Shown: positions 12,136 through 25,840, counted from the stretch's first letter. The stretch: 64,000 nt of DNA from Caprella mutica (GCA_947561585.1 CANNZV010000327.1:124001-188000), one strand, 5' to 3'. A program made the numbers and translations. Notes: generated from the sequence alone by a model not told the origin.

Positions 12136-13898
12136 ACTTCCCATGCAAGCCCTGTACCACCTAATCCATTATGCTATAACTCTAACTTTATAGTCCTAGT
12201 AACATTGTTTGTAGCGGAGAAAGGACTTGGGTAATCCTGTTAGAGATATGGGGCATTGGAATGAGAGGCCGACTGTAGGTCTGTAGTCTGCACTTTAGTA
12301 TATTTAGAAGTGTAGCATTCATCATTTTATATTAACCATTCATTTCATATTAACCATTCATTTCAAAGAACAATTTTCTAATAACCCAATTTAAATACTA
12401 GACCGATTTCATACTAGTATTTCGTCATAATCGGTTCCAATAATATGTTCCAATAATACGTAATACTACCCAGTAATTATGCTAGCTAACTCTACATTCA
12501 TTCAGTTGTCTATTAGATTTAGTACATTGTGCAGTGATTGACCCTTAGTGATAAACATTTGTCTTATACGGGTAAGTTGTTTAGCATAGCATTTATTATA
12601 TACTTTGTGTTATATATAAGCCTTTAGTTAGAAATGTACTCATTAGAAATTAACTATATAATAATTATTACCGTTAAAAGTAAACTAGAGATTCTTGAAT
12701 GATTTATAGCCTATGCCATCTTATTTAGTATCATTCCATAAAGGAGTTAACTATTTAATTTATCGATAAATATTGAATCATTTCTTTATACCATTACTTA
12801 TTCATACTTAAAACTTCATTATTCAGTATGTTCGATTAATCCTTATTACTACAATAGGCATAACTATTTGATATAATATTGTTCGCGGTAATATGGGTAG
12901 TCACCCTAAACGTAGAAGTTGTATCTTTAGGTTTTGTCTATAGCACTATGTTATTTGATATTTAATTTAGATTTGTTCATTGTATTTATTCTGATTACTA
13001 TGTTCTTTCACACGTATGACTCCTGTACTGAAGTCAAATAAAAACTAGCAAAAAATCTACTCATCATGAATGGTGTGGAGCAATCTAGGCGATTATATGG
13101 TGGCATGTGCTCCAGAAGATTACAAAGGGGACAATTACTCTGGCCTGTCGCTGAAGAATCTCAACAGTGTCCATTATCAAAGGGATGCTTTCATTAATTA
13201 GGGGACTTCAAATTTGGAGAAAGACAAACCAGTGAACCGGAATGTGAGAACAGTTTGTGTAGTGATGTGGAGGTGATTTGTATTTGTATTTGTAGTGAAA
13301 CATTAATTTGTATGAAGGATATCTGATAATGACTTCACATTTTAGCCATGTAGGTTAAGAACCGATTTATATCACAGTTCCTAATTTTCGATCATATAAG
13401 AAAAAATACCCAACAAATAATTTAACCGTTCATTAAAATTCGTATCCTGCAGGTATAATGGATATCAGATAAATTATCTAGTGAAGCTAACAATTATTTT
13501 TCCTTATTGTGACCATAAATACGGAACCCTCCGTTAATTCGTAATTACCCTTTGTCTTCAATCGAGTTACATTTTACGAATTTCATCCAAAGTGTGAAAA
13601 TATTGAAACTGACAAATCGACTTTTTTCTGCCGCATGCCATATTTGATAAATTTAATGCCATCCGTCCACTATGAAAAACAACTAGATGAATATTCCACA
13701 TTAATTGATATTAGAATAAAATTAACGATATAATATTGTATTTACTGAATATTCCCAAGAGATATCGTCAATGAATATAGAGAGTGCCAAATTACGATTT
13801 TGTTTGATAATGGAGTGTGAATATTTGTACCTTCTTTAATATTTTAATTAAACGGTTATCATTTTTTATGATTAGTAGGATGAGATTGACATATTACC
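12136..13898. other. No gene seen
   Basis: The stretch 12136-12300 and 13060-13280 are less AT-rich than their surroundings and might be decayed repeats or UTR-like sequence. I recognise no domain in any frame. Confidence 0.35.
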
Positions 13899-14355
13899 GT
13901 TCTATTACGTATTCCCAAAGGCTTACCCATTACCATAGAGTTGAGTATTACCGTACTGTTGAGTATTACCGTACAGTTGAGTATTACCGTAGACTTGAGT
14001 ATTACCGTAGACTTGAGTATTACCGTAGAGTTGAGTATTACCGTACTGTTGAGTATTACTGTAGAATTGAGTATTACCGTAGACTTGAGTATTACCGTAG
14101 AGTTGAGTATTACCGTACAGTTGAGTATTACTGTGATGTTGAGTATTACTGTAGAATTGAGTATTACCGTACAGTTGAGTATTACCGTACAGTTGAGCAT
14201 TACCGTAAAGTTGAGTATTACCGTAGACTTGAGTATTACCGTAGAGTTGAGTATTACCGTACTGTTGAGTATTACCGTATTGTTGAGTATTACTGTGATG
14301 TTGAGTATTAACAAGCTGTTGAGTATTACCGTAGAGTTACGTATTCCTGTGCATA
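13899..14355. repeat. Minisatellite, 18 bp unit (left, inverted partner at 18005)
   Basis: About 24 copies of TTGAGTATTACCGTAGAC or close variants. Because 18 is a multiple of three and the unit lacks stops in several frames, overlapping open frames of 149-189 codons arise on both strands. These are artefacts of periodicity. The reverse complement of the array at 18005-18093 (GTATAGTTACGTATTCCC) matches this unit (GTAGAGTTGAGTATTACC) at 14 of 18 positions. Confidence 0.9.
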
Positions 14356-15626
14356 AACGTAGTTCTGATAATGGTATAAATTGTATATAAATTGGCGAGC
14401 TAATGATGACTTCACCCAACTTTCCCAACTTTAAAGAGATAGTGTAGATGTTACAGATGATACCAGATCACTCCAGACAGGATCAGTCTTAAGTACTGAC
14501 TCTAAGTTACTCCCCTGAACTGCTGAACAACTAACTGACGGCTGAACACTAACTATGTATGTTATTACATGCCGGTATATAGCATATGTAACCGTCTCAA
14601 TCGGAACTCACTAATGAGCTTCAAATCTCGTTAAATGAAAGTTTCTATCAAACTGTCAGTCTATTTATATTATATGTAACTAATGAACGAAATTGCGTAA
14701 CTGTCGAAATAAGGTAACTTACACTCTTTCAGGCAATGTTATTCAAACCACTTCTTCTTTTGGTTTTCATATTGTGACTGTTTCTTATTGTTTTCATTGA
14801 TCCTAACAATATTGCAGATGAGGAGATTTCAACAATATGGAATAGTTTTAAACCAGCTTAAATAGTATTTGGTACCATTTCATTTTGTTCCTTCTATGAT
14901 ATCGTTAAGATCTAAGATTTTAAAAGCATATTGTCACATCCCTATATATTACTCACATGTCATAAATATATTCGCAAGGTCACCTCCTAAGTATCTCCAC
15001 TATTTTTCCTCTATTTACCGAGGGTTTTTCTTTTTCCAATACAGAGCATTCATGTTGGTTCAGCTCGTTCAAGTGCCAAATAACAAGACTGCGATATCGA
15101 CTGGTCCCGCAAGACTCCATATTAGGGATCATGGGCTCACTCTAACAGCCAATTGTTCCCCTAAATTACTAGCGACTTGGCACACGGCTGACCTTAGGTG
15201 AGATGTTGCTAAAATATAGCTAGCAGGGGAGATTTGATTGGAAATACAACTATAGCTGAAGTTGTGACGATATGCTTTGTAATTCACAGATCATACACAA
15301 AATGAAAGGAAAATGAAACGAAGGGTGTACAATTCTATCTGTCTAGAATTTTTTCGGGATAATATTGTGTGAATCAAAAAATAGACAGTAAATATTAGAA
15401 AAATATTCATTAAATGTTCGAAAAAATATTTTGCAAATATCGGGAAAAATGGTCGATTCAAAAATATATTCGTTGATATTTTCGTTGGAATATTTTTGAT
15501 AATATCCAGTCAGTATTCGAAAGAAATTATCGAAAAAACGAACAAAAACAAACTCAGTAAATATTAAAAAAAAATATCGCTCAATAATAAATCATCCTAA
15601 GAACAATGTATGGTAGCAATATTTAC
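14356..15626. other. No gene seen; inside the 13.9-18.1 kb inverted structure
   Basis: At 14671-14722 is a roughly 48-base sequence whose inverted copy lies at 17905-17953. A 110-codon frame at 14869-15201 has no recognisable domain. Confidence 0.45.
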
Positions 15627-15725
15627 GGTGTAGGGACAACTGTCAAGCGTACAACTGCCATAGCGGACAACTGCCATAGCGGACAACTGCCATAGCGAAC
15701 AACTACCATAGCGGACAACTGCCAT
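15627..15725. mobile_element. Foldback-family-like terminus with 16 bp array
   Basis: GGTGTAGGGACAACTG at 15627 closely resembles the end at 1938 (GGTGCTAGGACAACAA). It is followed by five or six copies of GCGGACAACTGCCATA. No reverse-oriented partner array was found in the window. Confidence 0.4.
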
Positions 15726-15884
15726 GCAGATATCATAATTTTGTATTTGGTGATTTAGTATAATGCGCATGTGAGCTGAAGTATATATACATAAATATTT
15801 AACCTGAATATTCTTGGTATAACAATCTTCATGCAAAATTGCATAGTAAAAAAACTAGTATTATATATTTGTTTCAATAACCTC

Positions 15885-16645
15885 TTAAATAATCAAATGG
15901 TTCATAAAAAGGTTACAATCTATAGATGGAAAAATTCTTTTCAAACATTTCATAATACAAAGAATAGTACAAACACCATCTTTTAGGTTATAACAATTAA
16001 TATTTTTTCAAAATATATTCATTTTGTAGCTAGATAATATGGACAGTTTTTGTACAAGATCTGAGTCAGTCCTCTTATATATTTAATGAAATCAATTTTC
16101 AGTGATTGTGGTTTTGAATCCTATTATTTAAGAGTTGCGTTCACGCAACACTTAGTTTATATATGGGCTGATTACAATTTTTGTTTTGTTACTAGTATAA
16201 TAACAAATTCAATGGAACATATTTCAGTGACAATATTTTTGAAATTTTGATACTTTTGAAATATTTATAAGAAAAGTAATGCATGGATTTCTGATCAATA
16301 GGAGCTGGAAACAAAGAAACGCTAAAACAGAAATTCAAATTCCGAAGTTACCAATTAAGTTATTCTTTGTAAGAAAAATTATAACATAGAAATAAGAGAA
16401 TTATTATTTAAATTTATAATCCTGAATTTAGCAGCAAAGTTAGTTTCTTGCAAATAAGAAATATTAAACATTAGTTAACCCATTGGAAAATTATTAAATA
16501 ATCAGATGCAGAATCACACTCACTGGAAAGTTCAATCTTTAAACTTGTGTATGTATTATTCTTTGTATTTTAAAATGTTTCAAGAGAATGTTTTGCCTCT
16601 ATAGATTGTAACCTTTTCGTCAACTATTTGATTATTTAATGGGCT
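15885..16645. repeat. Inverted repeat pair, arms about 90-100 bp
   Basis: The segment 15885-15985 is the inverted counterpart of 16545-16645. Both carry CTATAGATTGTAACCTTTT (reverse complement in the left arm) and a TTTGATTATTTAA outer end. The spacer is about 560 bases, AT-rich and without coding potential. It is probably a nonautonomous element nested within the larger 13.9-18.1 kb structure. Confidence 0.7.
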
Positions 16646-17507
16646 AAAAGGGTAAAATGTGAAAGAAAAAGATACAACAAAGAAATAAATATAGTATACT
16701 TCAACTTTAAATTTAATTCTGAATTTACAGTTAAAATAAATATTTATACAACTTCATGCACTATTTCGGACTATACGATTAACTATATGATGGCAAAAAG
16801 TATATATATATTAGTATCCATGAAACCTGATTGGTATCATGGATACCAATCAAAGTAAGATTTAAATAATATATTATTACATAACTTTTTCTTCTATGAG
16901 CGAAAATGTGGAACCGTCGGATAATTTGTGACTTTCTCTAAGTCCAATGTTTTGAAAACGAGTAGCCAATTAAAATGCTTCATAATAACCAAATAATACC
17001 TAATTAATAAAAATAATTAGACATATAATTAGTTAATTAAAACTGGGAGCATGGAAATATATTCAAAGATTGATAATATTATTGAAAAGTTGGAGTTAAT
17101 TAATATATACCAGTGAATAATTTAATGATACAGGTGAGCATTTCTAAATAGAAACATAATAGTTATATGGAGTTAGTTCTGAGTTACCGAACAGTTCTAC
17201 ATTTTTGAACATAGAAGGATAATGAAATTAAAATAGAAGTAAAATGTATGCTATTTATGCTGTCCGACGATAAACGACAGATAGATGATTTTTTTATCAT
17301 TGACTATAATCACCTACTGATAACTGAAAATCAGAGATTATAACCTACTTACTTCCTATTTAATTCCATATTTTCGTGATTGCAATCTCATATCAAAATG
17401 ATAAGTCTCCAATGAATGTCTCAGCACCTGTCCTTCTCATCATTATCTGTGTGTATTAGAATAAGCTGTAGCGATAGAAAACTGAGGTCAAGGTAATAGT
17501 GTGTCAC

Positions 17508-17650
17508 AACAATGTCATGTCACCATTTGTGTCACTTGGTAACTATGTCATGTCACCACATGTGTCACTTGGTAACTATGTGACAGGTATGTCACCACAT
17601 GTGTCACTTGGTAACTATGTGACAGGTATGTCACCACATGTGTCACTCTA
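17508..17650. repeat. Minisatellite, 33/39 bp unit
   Basis: Four copies, the first with period about 33 and the rest with period 39. The unit contains CACCACATGTGTCACTTGG and GTAACTATGT. The 6-base difference is a GACAGGTAT-type insertion present only in later copies. Confidence 0.85.
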
Positions 17651-17904
17651 CTCACTCTTATCAGTGGCTTATCATTATTAGTCTCAATTATAGCAACTGT
17701 AGCCGTCATTAGAGCAATAACTCACTGATATCGAGTTACAGGAGGTCTAACTATATGTTCTATACATGCATTTGCTGTGTGATTACCATACATTATATGT
17801 CTTACACTGAAAATGTGAATGATATGAATAAAAAAAATATATAAAAATAATGTAAATATAGAATGAATATATAAATGATATAAAAAAAAATATATATATA
17901 AAGT

Positions 17905-18093
17905 AATTTACGTTATTCTGACCGTTACGCAATTTCGTTCATTGGTTACATATAGTACATTTACTTAAAATATACTGAGAATTTATATTCCCGTGAGACT
18001 GCAAGGGAATACGTAACTATACGTGAATACGTAACTTTACGGGAATACATAACTGTTCGGGATTGTGTAAGTGTACGGGAATAAGTAAGTTAG
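17905..18093. repeat. Inverted counterpart of the 13.9-14.7 kb region
   Basis: 17905-17953 reverse complements to a sequence matching 14671-14722, including AATGAACGAAATTGCGTAAC. At 18005-18093 there are five 18 bp units (GGGAATACGTAACTATAC type), the inverted, diverged form of the unit at 13899-14355. Confidence 0.75.
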
Positions 18094-19372
18094 ACTTCAC
18101 TTAAAAGATAAACTTAGCAATTTGTATAGGCTTGCTACGGATATTATTACTGGTATATCTTAAAGTAATAATAGAGGCTGAATAAAATAAAGTTTCCGAA
18201 AAGTAGAGCAGTAAAATTCAGGATATTGAACATACAAACACTCAGATGAATGAAAAATATTCACGACAAAAAGGAAGTTGATGCGGTTTCGAATTTTGAA
18301 ATACGACTGGAGTGTTTGGCGTTCAGGGAAATGTATGTTCAGGGAAATGTTTCAGTGTTCTTCTTTACCTTTTTATTGCATTGTAAGTACAGTTCTATGG
18401 ATATCTTTAGTTACTCCATTTACGTAGTTTTCCACTGTTACTTCAGTATGCAGTCATGATTGTAAATTTGAATTGATAAGAAAATCTGAAAGAAATTTTT
18501 TGCTCTATACTCTATACGATTTTATAGAATTCGATAGAATTTATCAACGAGAGTCAAAGTAAGAGTACGAGTAGAGAGAGTCTGAATTAATGAACGGCTC
18601 TACATCTTTGACTATTTATGGAAAAGTATATATGTATCTTGGTTCCATCTCGTAAGTTGGGCGGTCATGAAGTCGTCTTTGAAATCTTCAGTTGTTTTGT
18701 TTCGGACAAAACAACTCAGCAGACCAGAAAAACAAGACAACAATTTGTTGTGTCGGAGGTATTTCAGTAGTGTGACGGATACGGGGTAATGTTTTCTAAC
18801 TTCAACTGAGCAATTCAAGTAAAAATAAAGAAAGGTACTTTGAAGAAAAGATAGAACTACGTTTCGAAAAAGTTAATACCAAGACTGAAATGTAGCATAT
18901 TGATGATGTATGATATATGGCGTAATATAAACTGCAGTATTTTGAAGTTGCAAACGCCGTTAACCCGCACTTCGGTTAAATATTTTCAATATAGTAAAAT
19001 ATATATTACAACTTTCCCTCTAACTTCCCCCTGAATCATCTATTCAAAAATATTTGTTTCACTTTAAATTTCTCTTACCCTCTGATTTAAAACAAAATAC
19101 CAGATTCAAATATTCAAATCTATGCAGCAACAGTCAATTTGATTCAAATATCACAAATGTAATATTTGGTAAACATATAGTTTATTATATAAATAGCCAG
19201 ATTATTGGGCTATTGCCTCATCGTATTTCCCTCACCAATAAAAAGTTATAAAAAGATATACATTTTCCATAATTTTTTGTTTTAATTTTCACCAGGGAAA
19301 TGAAGCGTATAAGTTGATGGTAAATTTATACCTTCAAAAAAATGAAAGATTTTATTTTCATACGAAATAAAA
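18094..19372. other. No gene seen
   Basis: A perfect 9 bp stem (GTTGTTTTG at 18691-18699 with 18707-18715) is the only clear structure. Short frames at 18250-18459 and 18612-18818 (minus) have no recognisable domain. Confidence 0.4.
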
Positions 19373-19504
19373 TAATTTCCTTTCTATCTAACAAAGCAAG
19401 ATTTTAAATTATCTGAATTTAATGATGTTAAGAGTGTTGCTCTGTGGGCACCATCATTAATTTGGTCTAAAAAATCCTATAAACGAGATGGAAGGAGATT
19501 GTAA
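19373..19504 (+). CDS. Possible terminal exon, unknown product
   Basis: One frame is open for about 42 codons and ends in TAA at 19502-19504. The peptide includes KLSEFNDVKSVALWAPSLIW and ends in YKRDGRRL. A pyrimidine-rich stretch (TTTCCTTTCTATCTAAC) followed by AAAG at about 19396 could be a splice acceptor, in which case about 35 residues remain. The composition (Trp, Pro, Gly, Arg) is unlike the Phe/Ile/Asn-rich translations of the surrounding AT-rich DNA. I recognise no family. It could be the end of a host gene, a transposon remnant, or chance. Confidence 0.2.
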
Positions 19505-20319
19505 TTGTTTTTCTTTCTTTTCATTCCACACAATCTTTTTGTTATATTTTTTTATTATGTTGTATTTATATTGTATGTTGAATGAGGGTGTTCAAAATCA
19601 ATTTCTATATTGACAATGTTTCACCTCAGAGTGAGAATAGAAAACTTCTGCTTCCCCATACTGGCCACCACTTTAAATATTCTCGAGTTACTTTTAATGT
19701 ACTTCAGATAACGTTATCATCCAGTGAAATTAATTTGCTTAGTGATCATAACTTTTGGATCACAGATTCTTATTTACTTTCTTGATTTATTAAATTGCGT
19801 TATTTTACAATTTTCATAGGAACTTGTACATTATATGTTCTTTCATATTACAAAGTTCCGGTTATCCTAAATATAGAAGAAGGAAAATGAAAGTTGGGTT
19901 ACTATATTAACTCTAATTGAAATATGGTTACGACAGAAGGCAATTCCCTTCATTATTAATTAACAGAATTTCATTGAAAAAATTACCAAGTAGTTGGTCA
20001 CCAAGTCCATCAGATATGGATTTAAAAGTTATACATTGAAGTTTAACAAATTAGTAATTGCGTACAGCTAAAAATAATTTTAAGTGTTAGAGAGAGAACC
20101 ACACGTGGTGACTAATAGACCGATGGTTTCAATAGCTAAGCATACTTGGTTCACTAGAGGTTCGATCAAGGTTGGACGTCGAACGATTTTTTTTTAATTA
20201 CCTAGACACCTTTTGTGATTATTAATCATAATAAATGTGTTCCAGTTCTAATTTAAGTATTACAATCAAGAAAAAAACATATTTCAAAGATAAAGAATTC
20301 AGTTAGTTGACGGGAGTTA

Positions 20320-20475
20320 ACCCTTTCAATTTTCTATGGACCTACACTCCTACAGTAAATATCTCTTTCAAATCTTCTATAGCCCAACCATAATTCTCCT
20401 TTCTTATTCTTTTATGGCTCAACCATAATTCTCCTTTCTTAATTTTTTATGGTCCCACCAATAAATAACTCTTCT
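20320..20475. repeat. Short tandem repeat, 35 bp unit
   Basis: About four diverged copies containing CAACCATAATTCTCCTTTCT, with period 35 (20385 and 20420). Confidence 0.7.
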
Positions 20476-20690
20476 CTGGTTAAAAGCTGAACAGTGAACA
20501 AATATAATTCTCTCTACCTCTATTCACGGTAAAGTTCATTAATAGTCAATGTGTTTAAATGATAGTACATTTGCTATGCAGATATATATTCAATATTAAT
20601 GAATTGACAAGGAAAACAAGTTAAAATATGATCAGTAATGGACAGTTGTTAATAAGAGGAAATTATCTTATTAGCAAATTGTTTAATTAA

Positions 20691-20861
20691 TATTACACTG
20701 AGTAATACCCTGTGTTATCCAGTGCTACCATTACACTTAGTGTTGCTCAGTATTACAAAGTGTTACCATTACACTGAGTAATGAGTATTGCCCAGTAATA
20801 CCCAGTGCTACCCATTGCTACCCAGTATTACCCAGTATTACCCAGTATTACCAACTGTTAC
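20691..20861. repeat. Degenerate tandem repeat, about 10-11 bp unit
   Basis: Variants of CCCAGTATTA repeated about 15 times. The last copies (20815-20855) are the most regular. Confidence 0.8.
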
Positions 20862-21540
20862 AATTTCTTTCATCCCAAAGTATTACTTTTTCCATCCTCT
20901 CATTTGGCATAAATTTACTCATTTGTATGATGATATCTGGCATGTTCACTAATTTTGAAATATATTATTCATGATTCCAATAGAGAGGATTAAAGATAGA
21001 ATGGAGTTTGAAATACGCAAATGAGCTATTTCAGCTTTATAGTGAATAAGGTAAATCACAATAAAGCTATTCTTTTATAAATTACGATTTCAATATAATG
21101 AAAATTACCTATTGGTATTTTATATCCCTCCTGTTCATTACAATCTAATCCCCAGTAAATTTCTTACAGTTTAATATTGCCATACTAAATTAAAAAGAAC
21201 AGTTAGCAGATAGGTTCATAAACTGGAGGTAAAAATATCGCTACAAAAGATTACCAAGCGATAATTATTACCAGGCGATATCTCTCCACCCCATTTAGAT
21301 TTCAATAGTCATTTGTCAGCCACTCAGCTCTCCGTCTGCCTGATTGCGCTAATGCATAATTGCTTAATGTACTGGTAATTGCAATCTGTTTCTGAGCCAC
21401 TCGATTGATATTCCATTATTGATTCAATACAACAGATGCACTGCAATTATCCCAGTTAGGATAATTTCAGAACGGTCTTGGGCTGTTGAAAATAGTGATT
21501 AAACATTAGAAAATCTAAATATTTTTCAGTTGAATTAAAG
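20862..21540. other. No gene seen
   Basis: AT-rich, no array or open frame of note. Confidence 0.45.
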
Positions 21541-21815
21541 CAAAATATCAAACCTATCAATAGTGTCTAGTATTGACAAGCAAGCAAAATATCTAACATG
21601 TCAATAGCGTCGGGTATTGACAAGCAAGTAAAATATCTTTCCTATCAATAATGTATACTGTATAGTATTGACAAGCAAGCAAAATATCTAACCTGTCATT
21701 AGCGTCTGGTTGACAAGCAAGCAAAATATCAAACCTATCAATAACGTCTAGTATTGACAAGCAAAAGCGAGTAGAATATCTAACCTATCAATAGCGTCTA
21801 GTATTGACAAGCAAG
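21541..21815. repeat. Minisatellite, about 44 bp unit
   Basis: Six copies containing AGTATTGACAAGCAAGCAAA and TATCAATAGCGTC. The period is 44 for the first copies; later ones vary through small indels. Confidence 0.9.
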
Positions 21816-24800
21816 TGAGTCTCACTATTATGGAAATCTTTGATGCTTTGTCATGCAAATTCTTATTTGAAAAGAACCAAAATGTTCGAGAATATATTGC
21901 GTACTTTGATAAATGATGTAAATAGATGGAGAGAAGATTGTGTGGGCCTCGATAAATATCATATATTGGATAATTATTGCTTAAATGGAAGACTTTTCAA
22001 TTTTACCTGATTGTATTTTATAGATATTTATATATTGCAAAGAGGAAACTATATACATATTGAATAAACTCTATATACAGTAAATATATACAATATTTTG
22101 TTAATGAAACGACTAAAGTCATTTTTGAAAAATAAAATTATGAGGAATTATTTTATATCATGATTAAAATATTTTTAATTAATATGTATATTTATAAGAA
22201 CCATTCAACTATTTATATTCTATAGAAGTCGTCAGGATATAGAATGTCGAAAAAAAATACTAATTTGTTAATTTCTATTAACTAAATAATGCAATCATCT
22301 TAATACTGTTATTATTAAAAATATCTTAACAGTTTAACTATAAAATTGTTATGTTTACATGCAACATGAAATGAAAACAAGATTTTTTTTAAATATATGT
22401 ATGTAAAAATAGTGTATTTTCTTAGTGAATTGACAACAAAAAGTTTACAAATATACTATAGCCTTAAAGGAGATGAGAAAGAATGATCATAAAATATATA
22501 TGCATTAAACTATGATTGCATATTGAAAATAACATAATAAAAATATGAGTAGTATTTTTTTGGTATAATGCCAGTTTTAACTATTGTTTATTGAAAGTGA
22601 AAATAGTGTTTGCATGGAATTTAAAATAAGTTTTTTTTTATGCAAATGTATAATGATTCTAAAAAAAGAAAATCTCTGATGTATTGAATTGGTTGATAAT
22701 GGTGAACTGGTCCAGTGAGATGAGAGAGCCACATTTTTCTGCGTGGTCTCTTATTTGTGATGCTGATGGTTGCAGAATCTAAAACCTGTGCGATGACTGC
22801 GTCCAGAATGCTAAATAGTTTTTATTTTATATAGAAGAAGAATAGAGAACCTGAATAGAGAATCGTAGCCGGGCAATGAAAGATTAAAAGATGTTATCCC
22901 TTAATCTTCTAATTCCCCACTGTAACTTTGTATCAGTGCAATAGCCGTTTAAAAAAATATATAAAACAATAACGACCATAAAAACCACATATAAACAAGT
23001 TCAAAAAAATATTTACAAATCTCAATCACTTATGTACATGAATGTTATTTACTTCACCTCAAAATATTAATTACTAATGTAAAATATATATTTTGTTTAA
23101 AATGAAATTTTGTTCATTATAATCAAGAACATTAAGGGGGTCGTTCCCCTTGCAATATTATCATTAAATTATGCATCTTAGAACAATGAAATTTGATACA
23201 CATATAAAACATCGAATGAGAAATCATTTTTAAAACCGGTAAAAAAATCACATACTCTTTGTATCGAAACTAGAAATGGATGATAACATAATTTCAGGAG
23301 GGGAATCCAAGAAATGTCTCCCATCCGATAATTTTACGTACATTGTTGGAATGGATATCATTAAATACGGAAAGATTTTGGCAGGAATGTTGAGATCACG
23401 TTGATCGAAATTTCTACTTTTTTATTCCAAAACGAGAAATTCCGAAAGATGAATCTATTATTTAAAAAATTTCTCTTTTTATGATGTCGTAACTCTTGAT
23501 AAAACACAAATTCTAATAATCGTGATTGTTTCTCAAATGTTCAAGCATTCAAAGATACCCAAACCATTGCTCAACACCAAAAATTGATGGAAGAAATACA
23601 GTTTCACTCACACAAAGTAGTACTTTTCTAAAGAGACTGGAATAAAAATGAAAAAGATTTTTTTTAAATTCCAAAATTGCAACAAAATTACCCATATGAT
23701 CACTTTAGCTCAAAAATTAAGAAAGGATATAGATTCCATTGACTCCTTCCCCTAAAATCACGTTATCTTCCATATCTTGTTTTCCATGAAGAAAGTGTGA
23801 TTTTTATCATGAATAAAATAGAGTCTTCATAATAATGATGTTTTATTTACCCAAAAAAAAAAGTTTTGATTTGGGTTCACAGTCACCTTCTAAGTGAAAT
23901 TTACCTATTAAAACTCATTGTGTTGAAATAGCAAGTAAATTATCACCGTGATATATTTCAATAACGTAATATAATTTTTTTATGATGCATATTAGTAATT
24001 AAAATCTACCTACGAGTTAAAATAATAAGTACACATCCATATCTTTCACAAAATAACAAATACACTCTCCCATCATTCATAAATAATGCGTAAACATCCC
24101 CATCATTCATTCACAGAGAGTTAGTACGCTGTGAACTGCAGATTCAATTTGATTAATTAACACTAAAATTCATCACCTACAAAACTGAATTTAACACTCT
24201 GATGATATGCTGTGATTTCCAGTGATGTGTGGCGTGTGAATATATTTTAAATTGTACTATTATGTACAGAATTGAATTTGTATGATATATTAATTTCTTC
24301 GTGATTAAAGAATGAATCCTTTATTTGCTTTATAGAGATAATATATACTTGGGTAATAATATTAATGAGGTACACCAATATTAGTATATATATTGTTTTA
24401 AATAACTGTATTTAACTAAAGGTGTTTGACCCACATACTATTTTAATGAATAAGTCAGGTTAGTTTCACTGAAGAGATTATTGTTTATAAAATTAATAAT
24501 GTTAACACCCACTATCAGTTTTGACTCTGACTTCAAAATGGCACCAAAGGAATACTCACTATTCAGTACATCGAATTAGACATGAAATTAACTTATTTAA
24601 GCTCAAAAAACTGGTATGATTTCAGCATAAAAAATAAGCGTGCTCTTCGGAAAATATTTGAACAAATACGTAGCGAACATGCAAATTAACTAGAGTTGAT
24701 ATGCCAGTATTTCTTATGAGCATTATAGTTACCATATGTCACTAGACTGGAACCAATTCTAATAATATAAAATGTGAGATTCGAAAAGTTTTCGACAATT

Positions 24801-25275
24801 GTAAGTATTAATTGGATATAATATACATTTATATTAAACATGAAAGAGTAACTTATTAAATTCGTGTGAAAAAAAGTATTTGTAATAATCCAGTACAAGC
24901 TCTCTTCAGTAACAACAGACTATTTTCTAACTTTTCTTGGGGTCAGGAACGTGAAGTGTGATTGTTTGTGTGTGTTGAATTATATATTACACTACAGAAA
25001 ATGTGACACCAATGTTATAAATAAAGAATGGTGAAAGAGAAAATGAGAGGGTGTGCTTCGCTACGTACAGTGTACCTTCACCTACATTTTTGAGTAACTA
25101 AGTTTGTCAAATTTATTAAATATATATATTATTAACACTAAGACCTGAGTCATCAAATGATTGTAAAGATTAATTACACACTCTCAGGATTCAAACTATA
25201 TTCGATCAGCTGATTACCCTACCCATATATTACCGTTTCCTGCACACACTGGACCCATAATCGAAATTATAATAA
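21816..25275. other. No gene seen; long AT-rich stretch
   Basis: No supported gene in 3.4 kb. At 23131 is TTAAGGGGGTCGTTCCCC, which looks like the end of a TTAA-inserted element, but no matching opposite end was found. The stretch 22680-22920 is less AT-rich than its surroundings without a recognisable frame. Confidence 0.4.
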
Positions 25276-25520
25276 TTTAATTTACTGACACAAGTTAGAA
25301 TTTAACCAGGGAATATAGTTTAAATGTTCCTGTCATTATTCCCACAATATTAGCTAACAAACTTCTATCTCTATTAGCAGTCATGGCGTAACTACAACCT
25401 CCTAATGTCTCGTTTAACCTCCTGATATCAAACTTGAACTTCGGTAATATAGTTTGGGTCGTGAGATGACGAGTCAGAATGACACCAACTGAAGAGTTAG
25501 CCAATTAATGCGTAAGTATC
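25276..25520 (-). repeat. Dispersed repeat, copy A (inverted copy at 33325)
   Basis: The minus strand matches 33325-33565 on the plus strand over about 240 bases, sharing for example TTGATATCAGGAGGTTAAA-like and GGGAATAATGACAGGAAC sequence. This copy keeps a 69-codon minus frame (25295-25504) that is interrupted in the other copy. The family was not recognised. Confidence 0.8.
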
Positions 25521-25840
25521 ACGAATCTAAGTTCTACATCTCATTCAATCTGATATTTTCCAATAAGATAATACACTATTAGTTCTGAAGAGTTATATTT
25601 GTATAAAATTTAATTATTTCTCGAATTAATTGTTTTTCCATATCAAATTCGAACTAAAATAAAACTTGGATTTGAATTTAAAATTTTATTCCTTGAAGAC
25701 GCAATATTTTAACCATCATACATACTCTGAGGAATACTTAGAAAAATTATATAAATTCAACACAGCCTAGGATAATACAATCACATCAATATATTGATGC
25801 ATTAACTTTCCATTTATGGATGTATGATTGCATATGAATG

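Noticed and set aside
13817..14428. Three overlapping 149-189 codon frames on both strands
   Set aside because: The 18 bp unit is a multiple of three and lacks stops, so frames stay open by periodicity; there are no flanking gene signals.
16800..16860. Near-palindrome GATTGGTATCATGGATACCA
   Set aside because: Imperfect, AT-rich and isolated; not enough to call an element or site.
20150..20180. GGTTCGATC resembling a tRNA B box
   Set aside because: No A box at the right distance and no cloverleaf could be drawn.
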